NCBI GenBank assembly: GCA_026225945.1
Contig: JAMJFZ010001089.1
Coordinates: 6,782,501 to 6,846,500 of the forward strand
Reading direction: 5' to 3'
DNA length: 64,000 nucleotides
Source: Cricetomys ansorgei
Taxonomy: Eukaryota > Chordata > Mammalia > Rodentia > Nesomyidae
Part shown: positions 10,887 through 24,600 of the stretch, piece after piece
Numbering within the stretch: position 1 is the stretch's first letter
Layout: the number at the start of each line of letters is the position of its first letter
Notes under the pieces: model-generated
What the model saw: the letters and a program-made list of their open reading frames with translations, nothing else
Database searches by the model: none
What the model was told of the DNA's origin: nothing
Program-made: the position numbers and the translations under genes

Positions 10887-11491
10887 GGCTTATGTCTACA
10901 AGACGGCAGAGAGCAGTACACATTGAACAGTTTGGGTTTGATAAGGTGGAGGAATGTCATCGTCCAGGTTAGGGCAAGGCAGCCATCATTCAACAGATAC
11001 ACACTGTACAGTAAAATCTACAAGCTTGTGCTTCCTGACTTTTTCCAGTGGTGCTGATGCTCCATGACCCTCCCCCCCTTCCTCCACACACAGTGACTTG
11101 CCATCCAACAGCTCAGACGGCAGTGCAGGACTTTGAGAATTACAGTTGTAGTTTGTTTGGAAAAGCACCCTCTTTGATAACTTCCACAACCACAACACAC
11201 ACACCAAGATCACAGTCTTCTTAAGCCATCCTCAGCCTTTGTAATTTGGGTGTTTAAAACAAGTAACATTAATTCAGTTAAGACATCCGTCACAAATAAA
11301 AAAACACATATCCAAATAGGCTGGAGTGAAATAATTTCCCAGACAGGGACCACAAGAAACATGCTTCTTAAGAATAGGGAAGTAGCTAGTTCATCGGTCC
11401 ATGACGAATCTGGTGGCTTTGGTCCCGGGCTGTGCCCACACAGCAGGTGCGAAGGGACCACAGATTCGATGCTGCTACATGGTGATGTGGT

Positions 11492-11871
11492 TTTATTCAC
11501 AGGGTCCACGGCCACAGGGGGGATGTGGAGATCAGCTCTCTGCAGCTGTTTTGAGCGTTGGGTCTGTGTATATAAGTTTTTTGGAGGGTATAGGAGACCC
11601 CAAGCAACGAGAGAGCAGGATAGGGCCTGGTATCTCCACAGTTCAGTGACTAAGGAGCTGGCCCATTTCCTTCAGATAATGAGAATAGAAAACCCTCAGG
11701 GAGGCCTTTATTTAACAGCTGGTAGTTGGGAAGAACCCTCTCCTTGTCCATAGCCACAGTCGATGTATTCCCGCTTCGATTCCTTTTTATTCAACACTAC
11801 AACTTGGAAAACGTCACAGCTGAATCACTCACAAATGCATGCCCCAGGGAAACAAATGCTCTCTCTTTATT
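11492..11871 (-). terminator. NEDD9: Cluster of four internal AATAAA hexamers in the NEDD9 3' UTR
   Basis: Minus-strand AATAAA occurs at 11871-11866, 11791-11786, 11712-11707 and 11497-11492. Any of them could give shorter mRNAs with 3' UTRs of about 0.75-1.15 kb. Sequence alone does not say which are used. Confidence 0.4.
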
Positions 11872-12621
11872 GTAGCTCTCTTTCAGAGTTGAAACAGCAC
11901 AACCACAGCTGTAGACACACCCTCTTAACACAGCACTCGAGTCTGGCCTCTCTAGGACTCCAAACACTGGGCCTTAGGTTAATAAATACTTTTTGAACCC
12001 CCCTCCCCTTCTCTGTCATTTCAGCCAGAAGTGGGGCCTTTTTTACCACTGTGTTAAAGACAAGTCGAGTTTGAAAGAGGTTTCAGTCAAGAACAAGCCA
12101 TACCATGATGTGTTTGTTATAAGGGATGTGAACACTTGGTCAATAATACCGTGAGTTCCAGACTTGGGTGTGCTTGCTCAGATCTCTACTGGTACATGCA
12201 GAGCCATATTACAACCAACTGGTATAGCATTTCTACAAAACCCAAAACAATGCAGCATTAGGAGGTGCTGACTAAGGTGCTTCTTAATTCTTGTTTCTAA
12301 TGGAATGTATCAGACACACATCTACAAACACGTCCAGGGGTACAGAGGCACACGCAAATTTGGACACATTTCTGTACAGCTTATGTTTTAGATACTTATA
12401 TGTATATATATAAGAACCACACGGGGGGAAAAGACAGATTTCCCACTTCAGCTCCCTGAATTGATGAAAATCGACTGACTCGTGAAACGTTAAAATATCT
12501 CATTTTCATATAAAATATCTACAAAAATAGATAACATTTACAAAAAAAAAAAAAAAACCAGATAGTATTTCCAGTTTCCCTTAGTAATTGTTCACTGAGT
12601 CCCTTCCACCTCCGTTTCTTC

Positions 12622-13131
12622 TCAGAAAGTGGCCATCTCCAGTAAGGAACGCTTGAACAGCTGAGCATTTCTGGACAGGTCTGTGACCTGGTGCACCATC
12701 TCCTGCAAGGCAGTGGTGCTGGGGTAGTGGAGGGCCGCCATCTTGGTCGCCATGACTATCGTCTTGAGCTGCTCGCAGAGCTGGTTGCTGGAGTTCCTGA
12801 CTTTATTACGAATGTCCTGGGCAGTCACCTGCCTTGTCAGGGTGTCTCCAATGAACACAAGTTTGTGCGCACTGAGAATGACGAACTTGCTGTGTGCCAC
12901 GAAGATCCGTGGGGGCTGGGCCGAGCTGACGCAGCTGAAGAGGGCGTCGATGGCGTTGAGGAGGGATATGAAGTGGGTCTCGCACTGGTCATAGTAGAAG
13001 CAGAGCAGCTGCCTATCCTGAGCACCCACGCTGTTGTTTGTGGTTGGGAGGCTCTGGGAGGGCTTCCACTTGGACATGTCGTTCTCCACGGGCTTGGTGA
13101 TTTCTTGTTCCAAGAGCTGGAACTGACTCAG
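12622..13131 (-). CDS. NEDD9: NEDD9 coding exon 7 (terminal, FAT-like domain)
   Basis: The terminal coding exon encodes residues 668-836 and the TGA stop at 12624-12622. The acceptor is CTTCCTTCCAG before CTG AGT CAG. After a short linker ([11 protein letters not shown]) comes a compact, highly conserved helical C-terminal domain ending SLLEMATF. In CAS proteins this region resembles the focal-adhesion-targeting fold and mediates binding to partners such as the NSP/BCAR3 proteins and oligomerisation. It is collinear with the family without gaps. Confidence 0.97.
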   Translation of the reverse strand: MSQFQLLEQEITKPVENDMSKWKPSQSLPTTNNSVGAQDRQLLCFYYDQCETHFISLLNAIDALFSCVSSAQPPRIFVAHSKFVILSAHKLVFIGDTLTRQVTAQDIRNKVRNSSNQLCEQLKTIVMATKMAALHYPSTTALQEMVHQVTDLSRNAQLFKRSLLEMATF

Positions 13132-15559
13132 CTGGAAGGAAGGTCAGAGATTTCATTAAGGACCAGACATGCGTTATAGTGGGAAAGGACTGTGGGTGTG
13201 GGGTTAAAAGATACCAGCTTCATCCTTGATAGATGCCAGGTACTTAGGAGCTGTGAGACCTTGGCCAGGTTGTCATGCTTCCTAAACGGTCCAGTGTAGA
13301 TGCTGGGAAGACGATCCCTCAGGGATCCTCCAGCCCAGACCTTCTGTGATGACACCACCTGACTTTTTTTGCACTCTGACTGCATCGGCTTTAAACCCCA
13401 GCCTCGCCTGGCTTCTATGCCATTATGAGGGTCCAGTGAATTGATATTATTTACAAAGTGCTTGAAATAGTATTTGGTAAACTGGTAGCCAGTTTGGTAA
13501 ACGTAGATGTTTATTAAATGTTGAGTGGACAGCAAGGGAAAAATCAGATGCAATGAACTTTCTGTCAAATAAATCACCAACAATTTGCTACTTCCTGGGG
13601 AAGGCCCTGCCTCTCTTTCCAAGATGGAGAATTCATGAAGATTCTCTATTTCTCCTGTTCTCTCTGTCAAGATGTACAGATATTGTGACTCTTTACTGCA
13701 TCAAAGTCTTAGACATGCATGCCTGCTCAGAGAAGAGGACACAAGGAGGAAATCTGAGCATTAATTGTTTACCACATTTCAAAGCATGCATGTGTAAGGC
13801 CAGAGGACAAAAATGGGAGTCAGGTCTCCCCTTCTACCTTCTACCATGTGGTTTCTGGGGATCAAACTCAGGCCATCAGGCTTGGCAGTAAGTGCCCTGA
13901 CCCGCTGAGCCACCTCCACAGCCTGAGTATCAGTTTTCTTGATCCTCTCCTCAGCATCCCCTAACTGGACTATTTCTTCAAATTGAAGGGATAATTTCTA
14001 GCTATCTTACTAAGACTTCTGAGTTCAGGACTCAGTTAATCCCTCACTCTGACTCAGGGCTGGGTCAAGACAAGGGACAACCTCATCCTGCTTTCCCTGC
14101 TGAGAATTGCATAGTCCGTTTTGTAGCCTGTGGGGTCTACTTTCTTCTTAGGAATTACTTTAGTGTCTGCTAAACACTAGTGTCTGAGAAAACACGCCAG
14201 AGAGCGGAGGAGAGTAAAGCAGATATGGGAAGAGACCCAAGAGAAATCCGGGGAGAATAGATAGTTCCTCTCAGTCTTGGCTGTATTTTCATTGCTCCTG
14301 AATCCCTTACTGTGGCCTCAATAGAAAACCAATTAGCTTGGACAGGCTTGACTGGGTCTTGTATCTTGAGACCAAAAGCTCTAACCCAAAGAGTCCTAAT
14401 ACGTTATATATTAACAGGTGTAGCCTGAACGAACCCTGTCATTTGGAGGCAATGCAGGTATACTCAGCTGCAGCCACAGGCCACAAACCTCCACTTTGTT
14501 CTTATGTGCTACTATACACCTGGGACTTCTTTGTGCCAGCGTGCTGGCAGGACCCCAGTCTTTTGAAGTTATCCATCCCCTACCTAGTGGAGCCTCTTCC
14601 CAACCCGGACGAGAAGAGCTGCTGTTCTGTTTGAACGTACCTGATCATGCCCCAGCTGCGCCTTGTTCTGCTTAATGATATTCTCCTTTTCCAAGAGCTC
14701 CTTCTGCTGTCTCTCAAACTCCTCCTTGCCCTGTTGTTTCCAACACAGAGACCGCATTACCTCACCACTGTGCGTCGCTTATACGAACAGCTCCATTGAC
14801 AAAAGCACTCAGACTCTCTTTATCCACCGGCTACCTTCCTCAGATCCAGCTAGACCCTGTGAACCACAGACAGGGACTTCCGGAGTCACTGCGGAGACAG
14901 GCTGAAAAGTGAAGCCTGTTTCCATGTGGGCTGCTGCCATGCTTGCTGTTCTTTCTGGCTAGAGAGCTTCCCATGATCCTCTCCGTGCCCTCGTAAGCAT
15001 TATTTTTTCATGGTTTTTTTTTTTTTTTAATGGATTGTATGTGAATTCATACGTTTTCAAACAAAGGTAAAAAAATGGGCATCTATTTCACTTCTGATTT
15101 CTTCGAATCTTCTGTATCTCTCCACCCGCACTTAGTAGTCCCCAGTGTACAGCATCAGAAGACCAATGAGATGAATGGTAAACGTCTTCATCTAACCTAC
15201 GCTATTCCTCGGCACCAGATGTGGCTCAGCTGATCCTTTCTACTCTGTCACACCTGGGGGATTTGGTATTTTTACAGTTTTTCAGTAGAATTCATGGCTC
15301 TTAGTCAAATGGAAAAGAACGGCAGAATAAGACATTAAACCAAATACTACGTAATAGGTTACGGGAGAGTGTTTGAATTCTTTAAAGCAGAGGGGGATCT
15401 CTCAGGATCCTATGTCCACTTAGGGACTAGCACAATTTACACCTCTAGGAAGCAGTTTGTAGAGTTCAACATATGCAGATCAAGCTGTTGGCCAATTGGA
15501 AAATGATCACAGGTCCTCTAAATCTGATGGGGTTATGTGTCTTTGTAAGCAGTTACACA

Positions 15560-15602
<43 letters not shown>

Positions 15603-18600
15603 TAGGCCTAGAGAGTACCTTAGAAACTCCCTATGTACAGATATTCTCAACAGAATTTTTTCTTAACAGTGCTATAGATTTTAAAACTTATTTCTATTAT
15701 AATGGGCTGCTCCATGGAACTGTGCCATAAAACACAAGCAGAGGAAGAATTGATACGATGACAGTGGACCCACTGTTCCACATCGATGAGTCTCTTCCAG
15801 CTTGCCTACGGTGTATCAATAAGACTTAGCACAACCCTTTGAGTTAATGCATCTGCAAAATAAAGTTAAGGCTCACGGAGGGTAAATAAAATGGCTGGAC
15901 AACTTCTGTACAACCTCACAGTCAGTTTTCACAACACTTGGATTAGCATCTATCATGTTCTGCCCTCTGGCTCTCTAGCCCAACATCCTTACGGACATCA
16001 GTCCTGGACACCCTGAAAATGAGTGTGGGCGGTTTATAGATCTGGTGTCCTTACCTGTAGGTGGACATAATCGTAGTCATCCATCCAACTCCTCTCGGAA
16101 CCATCACTGCTACTACAGTCTGGTGGTTGGTCCTTGCCTAGAGTGGGAGGCAACGACTTATTGTGGATCTGGGCCTTGTAGTCACCAGGGCGCAGTGGCT
16201 GCATCTGGGAGCCTGTATGCGTGTACTCGCTTGAGTTCATGATGCTGTCGGGCCCATTCTTCAGATGGGAACTGCCAGGACTTGCCCTAAAGAGGGTCTC
16301 TGCATAGGTGCTGATGGTGGTGGTCAGTTGCTTGGCATCATCTGGCACTGTCTTGGCTACCATCACAAACCGGTCCAGATCATCACATTTATTTTGGGGC
16401 TTATTGATAGCTAGGACATTCAGGGACCAGCTGCACTCATTCAAATCATGGCTGGTTTGGCTTAGAATCTGGTGGGAATCTTCTACTCTTTGGAGTTCCC
16501 GCTTCATTTTGTTGTGGAGGACCAGTTCTGGGAGGCAGGAGGCATTGGCTAAAGCTCCCTTGGCAAAATGGAGGTATTCCCGTAAAAACAACTCCACCTT
16601 GTCCACTGAGGTGCGGATCTCATTGATGTGCCTTTCCATGTATCCGTAGCACCTCCAGTCTGTGGTGACCAGAGACATGAGGCTGCACACACCCATCTCC
16701 AGGGTCTGCTGCAGCCGATAGAGCTTCTCAATGGCCGTGTCTGGGTCCAGTAGGAGCCTTTGGTCCTGAGATGGGGAGGCTGACATGGAGGACTCCTTTG
16801 AGGATGTGGAAGACGTGGACATGTTACTCCTGGTACTGCCAGTGCTGGAGAAAGACAGTCGGTTGATCCCGTCTACCACATCCCGAGAGCCTTTGGGGTC
16901 TGCTGGGTTGTGCAGAGGGACATCGTAAACACCGTCTCTTTCCTCCAGAGTTGCTTTTTCACTGGTTTCTGCTGGTACCTCCAGAAACTGAACTCCCCGA
17001 GGGACATCGTAGGCATCACTCTGAGCGCCCCCAGGCTGCCCCAGCTGAGAGGGGGGATGGTGCAGGGAAAGGCTCTGCTGTCTCCGAGCCATTGGTTCTG
17101 CTGCTCCTGGAGCATCACAGGTGAATTTGATGTGAAGGTCCTTCCCCGCCATCTTGGTGCTGGCTGGAGGGATATCGTAAACGCCCTCCGGTCTGGTGTC
17201 TGGCCTTCCATCTTGTTTCATCGGAGGCGGGAAATCATATTCCTTTTCCCTGAGGCCTGCTTCATCTCGACAAGCTGATGGTGGAATGGCATAGATCTAA
17301 AAAGGAAGTAAAAAGTCAATTCATATTGTTCCACTGGCTCTTGGACAGAGGCAGAAAGATGTGGTCCAGAGTTCACAGACCTGTTACCTATATCTTCTTC
17401 CTCCCTCCTCCCACCATTCACTAACCTCAGATGTCTCCCTGGGGTGCAGCACGCTCCTTAGAGGGCACTCGGCCTCATCCTTACACATGAGCATCCGTTA
17501 CCATTCTCAGTGCTGGCTTGGGTGTAGAGTGCCCCCCCCCAGCTCCCCTCCAACTAAGTTGTTCACCACTAGGTCACAGTCTCATGTTTTCAACCGTTCA
17601 CTGACTATGTTACCCAGGTTAGCCCATGCCAAGAGACAGTAGACACGATACACTGGGCTCAGAACCTGAGTTCTCTTCTTGGTCATCAGACCGTTTGTGT
17701 GAGGCTGCCCGAGTCTCCTTAGTATTCAGAGGCACAGCCCCCTATCTGCTCAGCAAAGCTGAGTGTATTCCAAGTACAGGTACCCCCAGAGGATAACAGA
17801 AAATCAAATGAGCTACCTCTATATATGGACGGCAGAAGCTGTAGACCCTTCTAGCAATATAGATATTGCTAAGCTGAACCTCCCTTCCGGTAGGCTCTCA
17901 TCATTGACATCTCTATTTTAGGGTACCCTCTAAACTTGTAATTATAATCGCTGCTTTCCCTCCCTCGCTTCCTTCCCTCTTTCTCTCCTTCCCTTATGAA
18001 TATGGTTGTTCCCTTTCGGAGTTTTAATGAAACATTCTTGTTTTATCCCAGGGAACTAGCACACGTTGCTTCCCCCATACACACAGAAATACTCACCCAC
18101 ACACCTTGCTTTACTAGCTCACTTACCCCTTGAGTAGGGGGGATGTCGTACACCCCTTGAGGTTTTATCTCTCCCACTGGAACTGAAAACACAGGTCCTT
18201 TCACCGACGATGGAGGGATGTCGTATACCTGAAGAGAAAAACTCGAGCCATCAGGATGGAAGTGTCATCCATGACTCCTTTCTCTTGCTACGGTTTCCTT
18301 ATGGATTTATTTATCGGGTCATATATAGACTTGGTCTTCAGCAGTATCCCATGCCATCAGGGATTGATGGAAGCTTTCTTTATGAATGTTGCACTCCTTG
18401 ATTTAGATCGAATACAAAGATGATCTCACGTGAACTATCGGCTCTATGATTAAGATAACTTAAGTTGTGCAAATTCAGGAATAAAATGACAAGCTGATAA
18501 AGCAAAGAGAGATTTCTCAGACTAAAAGACTAAACTTTCTGATAACGTAAACCTAGAGAACAACGTTGGCTAAAATGGTCCCTGGCAAGGTTGTGACTAG

Positions 18601-21600
18601 TAAACCTCTTCTCCTGTAAGATCCGAAGAAAAGCCATCCCCAAAGCCAGCCCCCCTTGTGATGTTCCCATTACCTACCCCTTGAATGGTGTGGGAAGGAG
18701 GGACATCATAGACATCCTTTTGGTATCTGGATGGGTGCTCGTATACATAACCATGGCCGGTCCTCACTGGGGTGATGACCTGTGGGTGAGAATACTCAGA
18801 TATGTCAAATGATAGCCCCGAGTCCTCTGCATACCTAAGTCTGTAATCAGATGCATTCCTAATCGGTCTCCCAGAAGAAGGAAAGAAAGGAGAGAGGAGG
18901 GAGAAAGAACGAAAATAACAGGAAGGAAGGGAAGATACATGAAGACATTGGTTCAGAATATGAAGGAAGTGTCTCAAATGCCATCATTTCCTTTCCTAAG
19001 GACTTTTCCAAAAGTCCCATCGAAGTTCATTAATAGAGTCTCAGCTCCTCACGTGCAGGGAGATACGCTTAAATTATGAAAGTCGGGCTGCAGAGAAGGC
19101 TCAGTAGTTAAGAGCACTCGCTGCCCTTACAGAAGACCTGGGATTGGTTCCCAACACCCACATGGCAGTTCACAACCATCTGTATCTCCAGTCCCAGGGC
19201 ACCGATACCCTCTTCTGGCCTCCATCGGCATCGGGCACACATGTAGTGCATATATAAATACATACATGCAGGCAAAACATTTGTACACATACATAAAAGT
19301 CAATAAACCCCAGTAAAATAAATTATGGAAGTCTCAGTTGATCCTTTTGGAGTGGCCAACCCACAACACTTAAAAGGCTCCAGTGCTTTTGTAAACTACA
19401 TAATACAAATCGTTTTGCCACTTAAAATTCCTCTCATACCTTCCCCAGTATGCCTCTTCATCGGACATTGTTATTGTGATTATAACTGAAATTCCACGGG
19501 TCACCCTGGTCCTCTCACAGAGCCACTACTGAACAGTTGGTCCTTATATCTGCCTGGGAGCGCTCACTCTAATTTATGAAACAAGGGAAACACAGTTCCC
19601 ATCAGTGTCTGTAGAGGATCGGTTCCAAGATCTTTGGATGCTTAAGGCCCTGGGGTGTGGTGTTTCGCCTGCAACCTCCATTCATCATCTGGCACACTTA
19701 AAACTCTCTCCAAATTACTTTATGGTCTACAGTGCTTTACAAATACTAAGTCAATAGGTGGTATACGGTATTGTTTCGGGAGCAATGACACAAGTCTAGA
19801 CAGGCTCCTTGCGGATGAAATTCTTTTCTAACAAGTTTTGACTTGCAGCTGGTTGTCTCCTCTGATGCAGAACCCATGCCACAGAGGATGAACCGTGCTG
19901 GAGAAGAAGCCCCCAAGACTTTCAACCTTCAAATGTCCTGACCTCGAATCTCTAATCATTTTTTCATTTCCACCAGGGAAGCTAATATTCCCAACAATAC
20001 CTTTATCCGGAGGTGTCAGAAGTCAAATACACCCACCACGGACTCTAGCATCTGGAGCAATGTTAGCAGACTGACTCTCACCTAGTGGGTTAGCTTTCCT
20101 TCCTCCCTCCCTCTTTTCCTCCCTCCCTCCCTCTTTTCCTCCCTTCCTCCCTCCTTCCCTCTGTCTGTCCTTCCTTCCCTCTGTGTGTGTGTCTACCTGG
20201 ATGCACTCTCTGGTATGTGCACATGTGAGGGAAGCGGTTGACCAACTTCACATCTCTTTCCCTCTTCCTCTCCGCTTTATTTTATTTTATTTGAGACACG
20301 GTCTCTTCACTGACCTAGAGCTTACCACTTGGTTAGACTTAGTGACCCTCGAAGCCCTGGGATTTGCCTGTCCCCCTGCCCATACCAGCACTGGGGTTAT
20401 AGACATGCCTCACCACGCCTGTTTTTTTCCGTGTGTGTTGGGGATCTGAACCCAGATCATGTTTGCACAGCAAGCACTTTACCCACTGTAGGCTCGTGTT
20501 TTCATAGCCCCGCACTGGATTGATAAGCATAGGTAGAGACGCCATTTCAATGTAGTTCGTTTAATCTTCTCAGGGCTTGCAAATCACCGCAGTCTTATTT
20601 CTGCCCAACCCTCACTCCCAAATTATTAACAGTGCCCATGTCAAAAGACTGCCCGCCGTGTCTTTGAGGAGCGGCACTGAAAATTAGGAAGCGCTGTCTG
20701 TTCCTGGAGGTCCTCGTCTCTCACCCGTGAACGTGAACACTCTGGCGTCAGGCCGCCTACAAAACTATGTGAAAAATGTCCCACGTCCCCCGTTTTAAGC
20801 TGAACTGAGTGGAACAGAGCCAAGTGTGCCAGTGTCCATACCCCAGGGGCTCGATTTTGTTTAAAATGCCTGATGTTTACAACTGACTGTTTCTTGCACT
20901 GAAGGTAAAAGAGATTAGTATGCAGTGAACACTTCCATCCGGTCTCTTCATTGTCTGGGGTTTAGAAAAGGGACGCAGCACTCTAAGCTTGTTGGCATGG
21001 AGTGACAGAACCATTTTATGAAGCAGCCATTGTACCGTGCACAGCAAATATTCCTTCATAAAGCAGGGGCGTGGGAGGGGCGCTGTTTGCTAAAGTCCTT
21101 TAATGCTCTTGTATGATTCTTCTGCACTTACCACTATGCAGGAGAGATACGAACCTCTTGTAGACTTTCTGTTTATAGCTCCCTACTTGGCTTTGCAATA
21201 GAACCTGCTCACAACTCAGCCTTTGTTGAATGCAGACGCTCCTAAGAGCAGGCTCCGTGCAAGGCTGCCAATGTAGGGATGCTGGCGTACTAAGGTTGAC
21301 TAAGCGGAAGTCTGGCATCCCTCTTCATCTTTTATTTTGAAAACGGAAGGCAGGGGGTTAAAGCGGGGTAGTGTTGGTGTCTGAGTGTTGGGTGAAAGCA
21401 GGCAGGGCATGACCCTTAGAGAGGGCCGGGGACCAAGCCATCCCTTGCCTTTGTGGCCCTTGCCTGGCAGGACACACACAGGCTTCCTGGTATTTACCAT
21501 TCCACTTCCTGACAAATGTCACAGAACCCCAATGTGCTCTCTCTTTCTCATTTAGAGGATGCCTGTGGTCATCTGGTGTTTAAAAACTTTGCATTCCAAA

Positions 21601-24600
21601 CCAGTCATTTTTCCTTGTTTATGCAGTTAAAGAAACAGATGGCAAAAACCACGGGAGGAAAGAGCCAATAAAATACAACCTTCCCCATCCCAGCATTCCC
21701 GATGGTACGAGCTCACTCTCATGGGTCCACCAGTGACATTTAAGTGAGACCAGAGCTGTGCATCTGGTGGCACGCGTCCAGAACATTTAGTGGTCCATGC
21801 GCTAATTTAGGAAAGGTCGCTGAAGCTTTCTTCAGAGCAAGCTTTGCCTCCACCCTGGCTAGGACCCTTTCCGTGTCAACTGTGTGTTCCCTCCTCAAGG
21901 GAAAGGGTTGGCCAGCCTGACCTTCAGGCTCTTTCTTCCTGCTTGACAGGAGCACACAAAAAGAGCTCTACTTTATTTCCTCACCCAGTCCCCTAGGATC
22001 ACTGACCTTCGGCCCAAGAGGCCCGCCAAGAGCTGACTAAGACCTTGAATTTGGAGGAATTCTCCTGGGCAAATACAAGGGAATTTTCAAACTAATTTCT
22101 CAATGAAATCAAGTCAGGTTTTTCATTTCCCTTTTCTCCCTGCTTTTCTTCTCTGCATTCCTTTTATTCTACGTATTTATTTATAGTTACAGAGGCTTAG
22201 CCCTAGGAACAACCAAACTGACCTCTTAATCCACTACTGCGTCCCAGGGAGCTAAGTTGTGAGGTGCGCTGGGGCCCCCAGCAGCTGCTCCTCTGATCAT
22301 GATTACCCTTAGTAGGATCTGCACGGTCACAGTCACATGTGGGTCTCTCTCTGTCCTGATCAGGGATCCTGTTCTTGTCAACTAACCAGAGAGCTCCAAG
22401 AAGAGCTTGGCAGCCAAGAACAGACTGTAATTATTTGGCTTTTTTCCTTCTTTCCTTAAAATTTTTTTGTTTACTCAACTCTCATTAGTTGCTTGTGGTG
22501 TGCGTGTGTACGTGCGTGCGTGTCTGTGTGGGTGTGTGTACATGCACATGCATGCTTGTGAGTATGTGTCAACTTTATTTTTTAAAAAAGATTTAAGAAT
22601 GGATGCCCATAATCTGATTATATTAGATATCCAGGTCCAACTTTATTGTTGGGTGTGGTGCTACACACCTGTAATGCCAGCACTCAAGATTGTGAGTTTG
22701 AAGCCAGCCTAAGGTATATAACAAGACTGTCTAAAAACAAAAACAAACAACAACAACAACAACAAAAAAACCCAAAAGAAATACCCTTATCTCAAATAAA
22801 ACCTTTTTTTTCTCCCTCTTAAGTATGTTACAGTTTTGTTTAAGGGGCTTAAAGACTTAGGTTAAACTCTTAGATACGAAGGGCAAATCTCTGTTGTTAA
22901 ATAACGTTTCACATTAAAATTCTCTAAAAAAAAGGGATCAAAATATTTATTTATTATATTTTTATGTATGTGTACCAAAGGCATTCAGTACCTTTCGAGG
23001 CCAGAAGAGGGTGTCAGATCCCCAGGAACTGGAGTGGTGGACAGTTGTGAGCTGCTGCGTAGATGCTAGGAACTGAACCTGGCTCCTCTCTACCAGAGCA
23101 GCCAGTGATCTTAACCTCTGAGTCAGCTTTCCAGCCCCCATCTTATTCTTTGAGATAGGGCCTCTCGCTGAACCTGGAGGTCATCAATTAGGCTACACTG
23201 GCTGGCCGCTGAGCTCGAGATCGGTTCGTTTCCACCTTCCCAGTGCTGGGCTTATAGACACGCATGCTCAAGTTTCGCTTTTACATGGGTGCCAGGGTTC
23301 CCAATTCAAGTCCTCATGCTTGAGTGGCTTTACCTGTTGAGCCATCTCATTCATTATTCATTGTACATATTAACGGGGTTCAGTGTAGTGGTCTCATACA
23401 CGCACATGGTATGCACTGACTGCAAGCAGTTCCTCATGTTGTGCTGACCCCCAACCGGAAAATTATTTTTGTTGCTACTTCATAACTGTAACTTTTCTCA
23501 TCATGAATCGTAATGTAAATATCTGATGTGCAGATGGTCTTGGGCGACGTTGCGAACCATAGCTTGAGAACCACTGCTGTAAGAACTTAATAAGCGAAGA
23601 GTCCATTGAACCAATCTCTAGAGCTTGGCCCTGCCCGGGTAGAGTAAAAAGAGCAAAGACCTAGGGTATGCTAGCCCTCTAATTAGTGTGTTTACGTAAG
23701 AACAAGGAGACAACCTCAGCTGTTCTGCCTTGCACTTCAGTGCTGTTTGATTCTCCTTGCAATGAGTCTTAGATCTTGACCGAAGGGACTGTTTTTGAAG
23801 ATGTGTTTGACACTGCTTCTCCTTCGTAGCTGCAGGTTCTGAACCCGCAGGTTGAACCAAACTCAAGGGGGGAAGATGCACGAAAACAAATCGCACCTGC
23901 AATGAGTGTCTGCCCATCTTCCATTCCTTTGTCATTCTTTCCGAAATAATACAGTTTCACAAGTACGCTCAACAGCACTTGATCGCACCGGGTTTTGTAA
24001 GTTACCTAGAGGTGACTCGGCGTCTGGGTGCAGGTGTGTGGGTTATACACGCGTTATGACATTTTCTGTAAGGAGCTGAGAGGGTCTTTGGAGGTCCTGG
24101 AGTGAGTTCCCAGAAATGACAGCAAGGTCTTTCTACTTCCGTGATTCATAATTTGGAGAGCTGTGCACACTGGAGTTAAATTAAAAGTCCATTTGGATAG
24201 CAGAGGGATAGAGCCTGTGGATTGGGAGAGACCCTTGGGGCTCTTTGTTGACATTTTCACATTCAGTTTGCTGGGCTTGTACCATAGCAGAGCAAGGACC
24301 CCACATCCAGATCCTTGAAGGCCAAGAAAATAGGTGCAGAGGAGAAAAAAAAAATCCAGGCTTCTGTGCTTGGGAGACAACACACATCCTATTGAAAGGT
24401 AGACAGCCATGCCTGAGTTCTAGGCGACTCCTGGGTTATGTTGTCAGATCTTATATGCTTTCAGAAGCCAGTGTATAGAAATCTGTTTTTCAAAATTGGC
24501 TCGAAATTTTAAAGCAGTGTCTTTAAATAAAGAAAGTGGCTGAATAAACCACATCCCTGACCCCTAGACTGCTGGGCTTGCTTTCACCTGCATGTTTTTG

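Larger units (their letters stand above)
10861..12621 (-). other. NEDD9: NEDD9 3' untranslated region
   Basis: About 1.76 kb follows the stop codon up to the most distal plausible poly(A) site. It is largely free of SINEs, unlike the flanks, which fits a retained mRNA tail. It contains an A-rich run at 12541-12557 on the plus strand, AT-rich patches near 12390-12410 and 12480-12540, and several AATAAA hexamers in the mRNA sense. The exact 3' end is inferred from the distal ATTAAA signal and the change to SINE, TA and AC repeats beyond it. Confidence 0.7.

Noticed and set aside
11250..11753. 167-codon plus-strand open frame in the NEDD9 3' UTR
   Set aside because: It lies opposite the 3' UTR, has no recognisable domain, and can arise by chance at this length.
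12691..13179. 162-codon plus-strand open frame over the last NEDD9 exon
   Set aside because: It is the antisense shadow of a strongly conserved coding exon and resembles no known protein.
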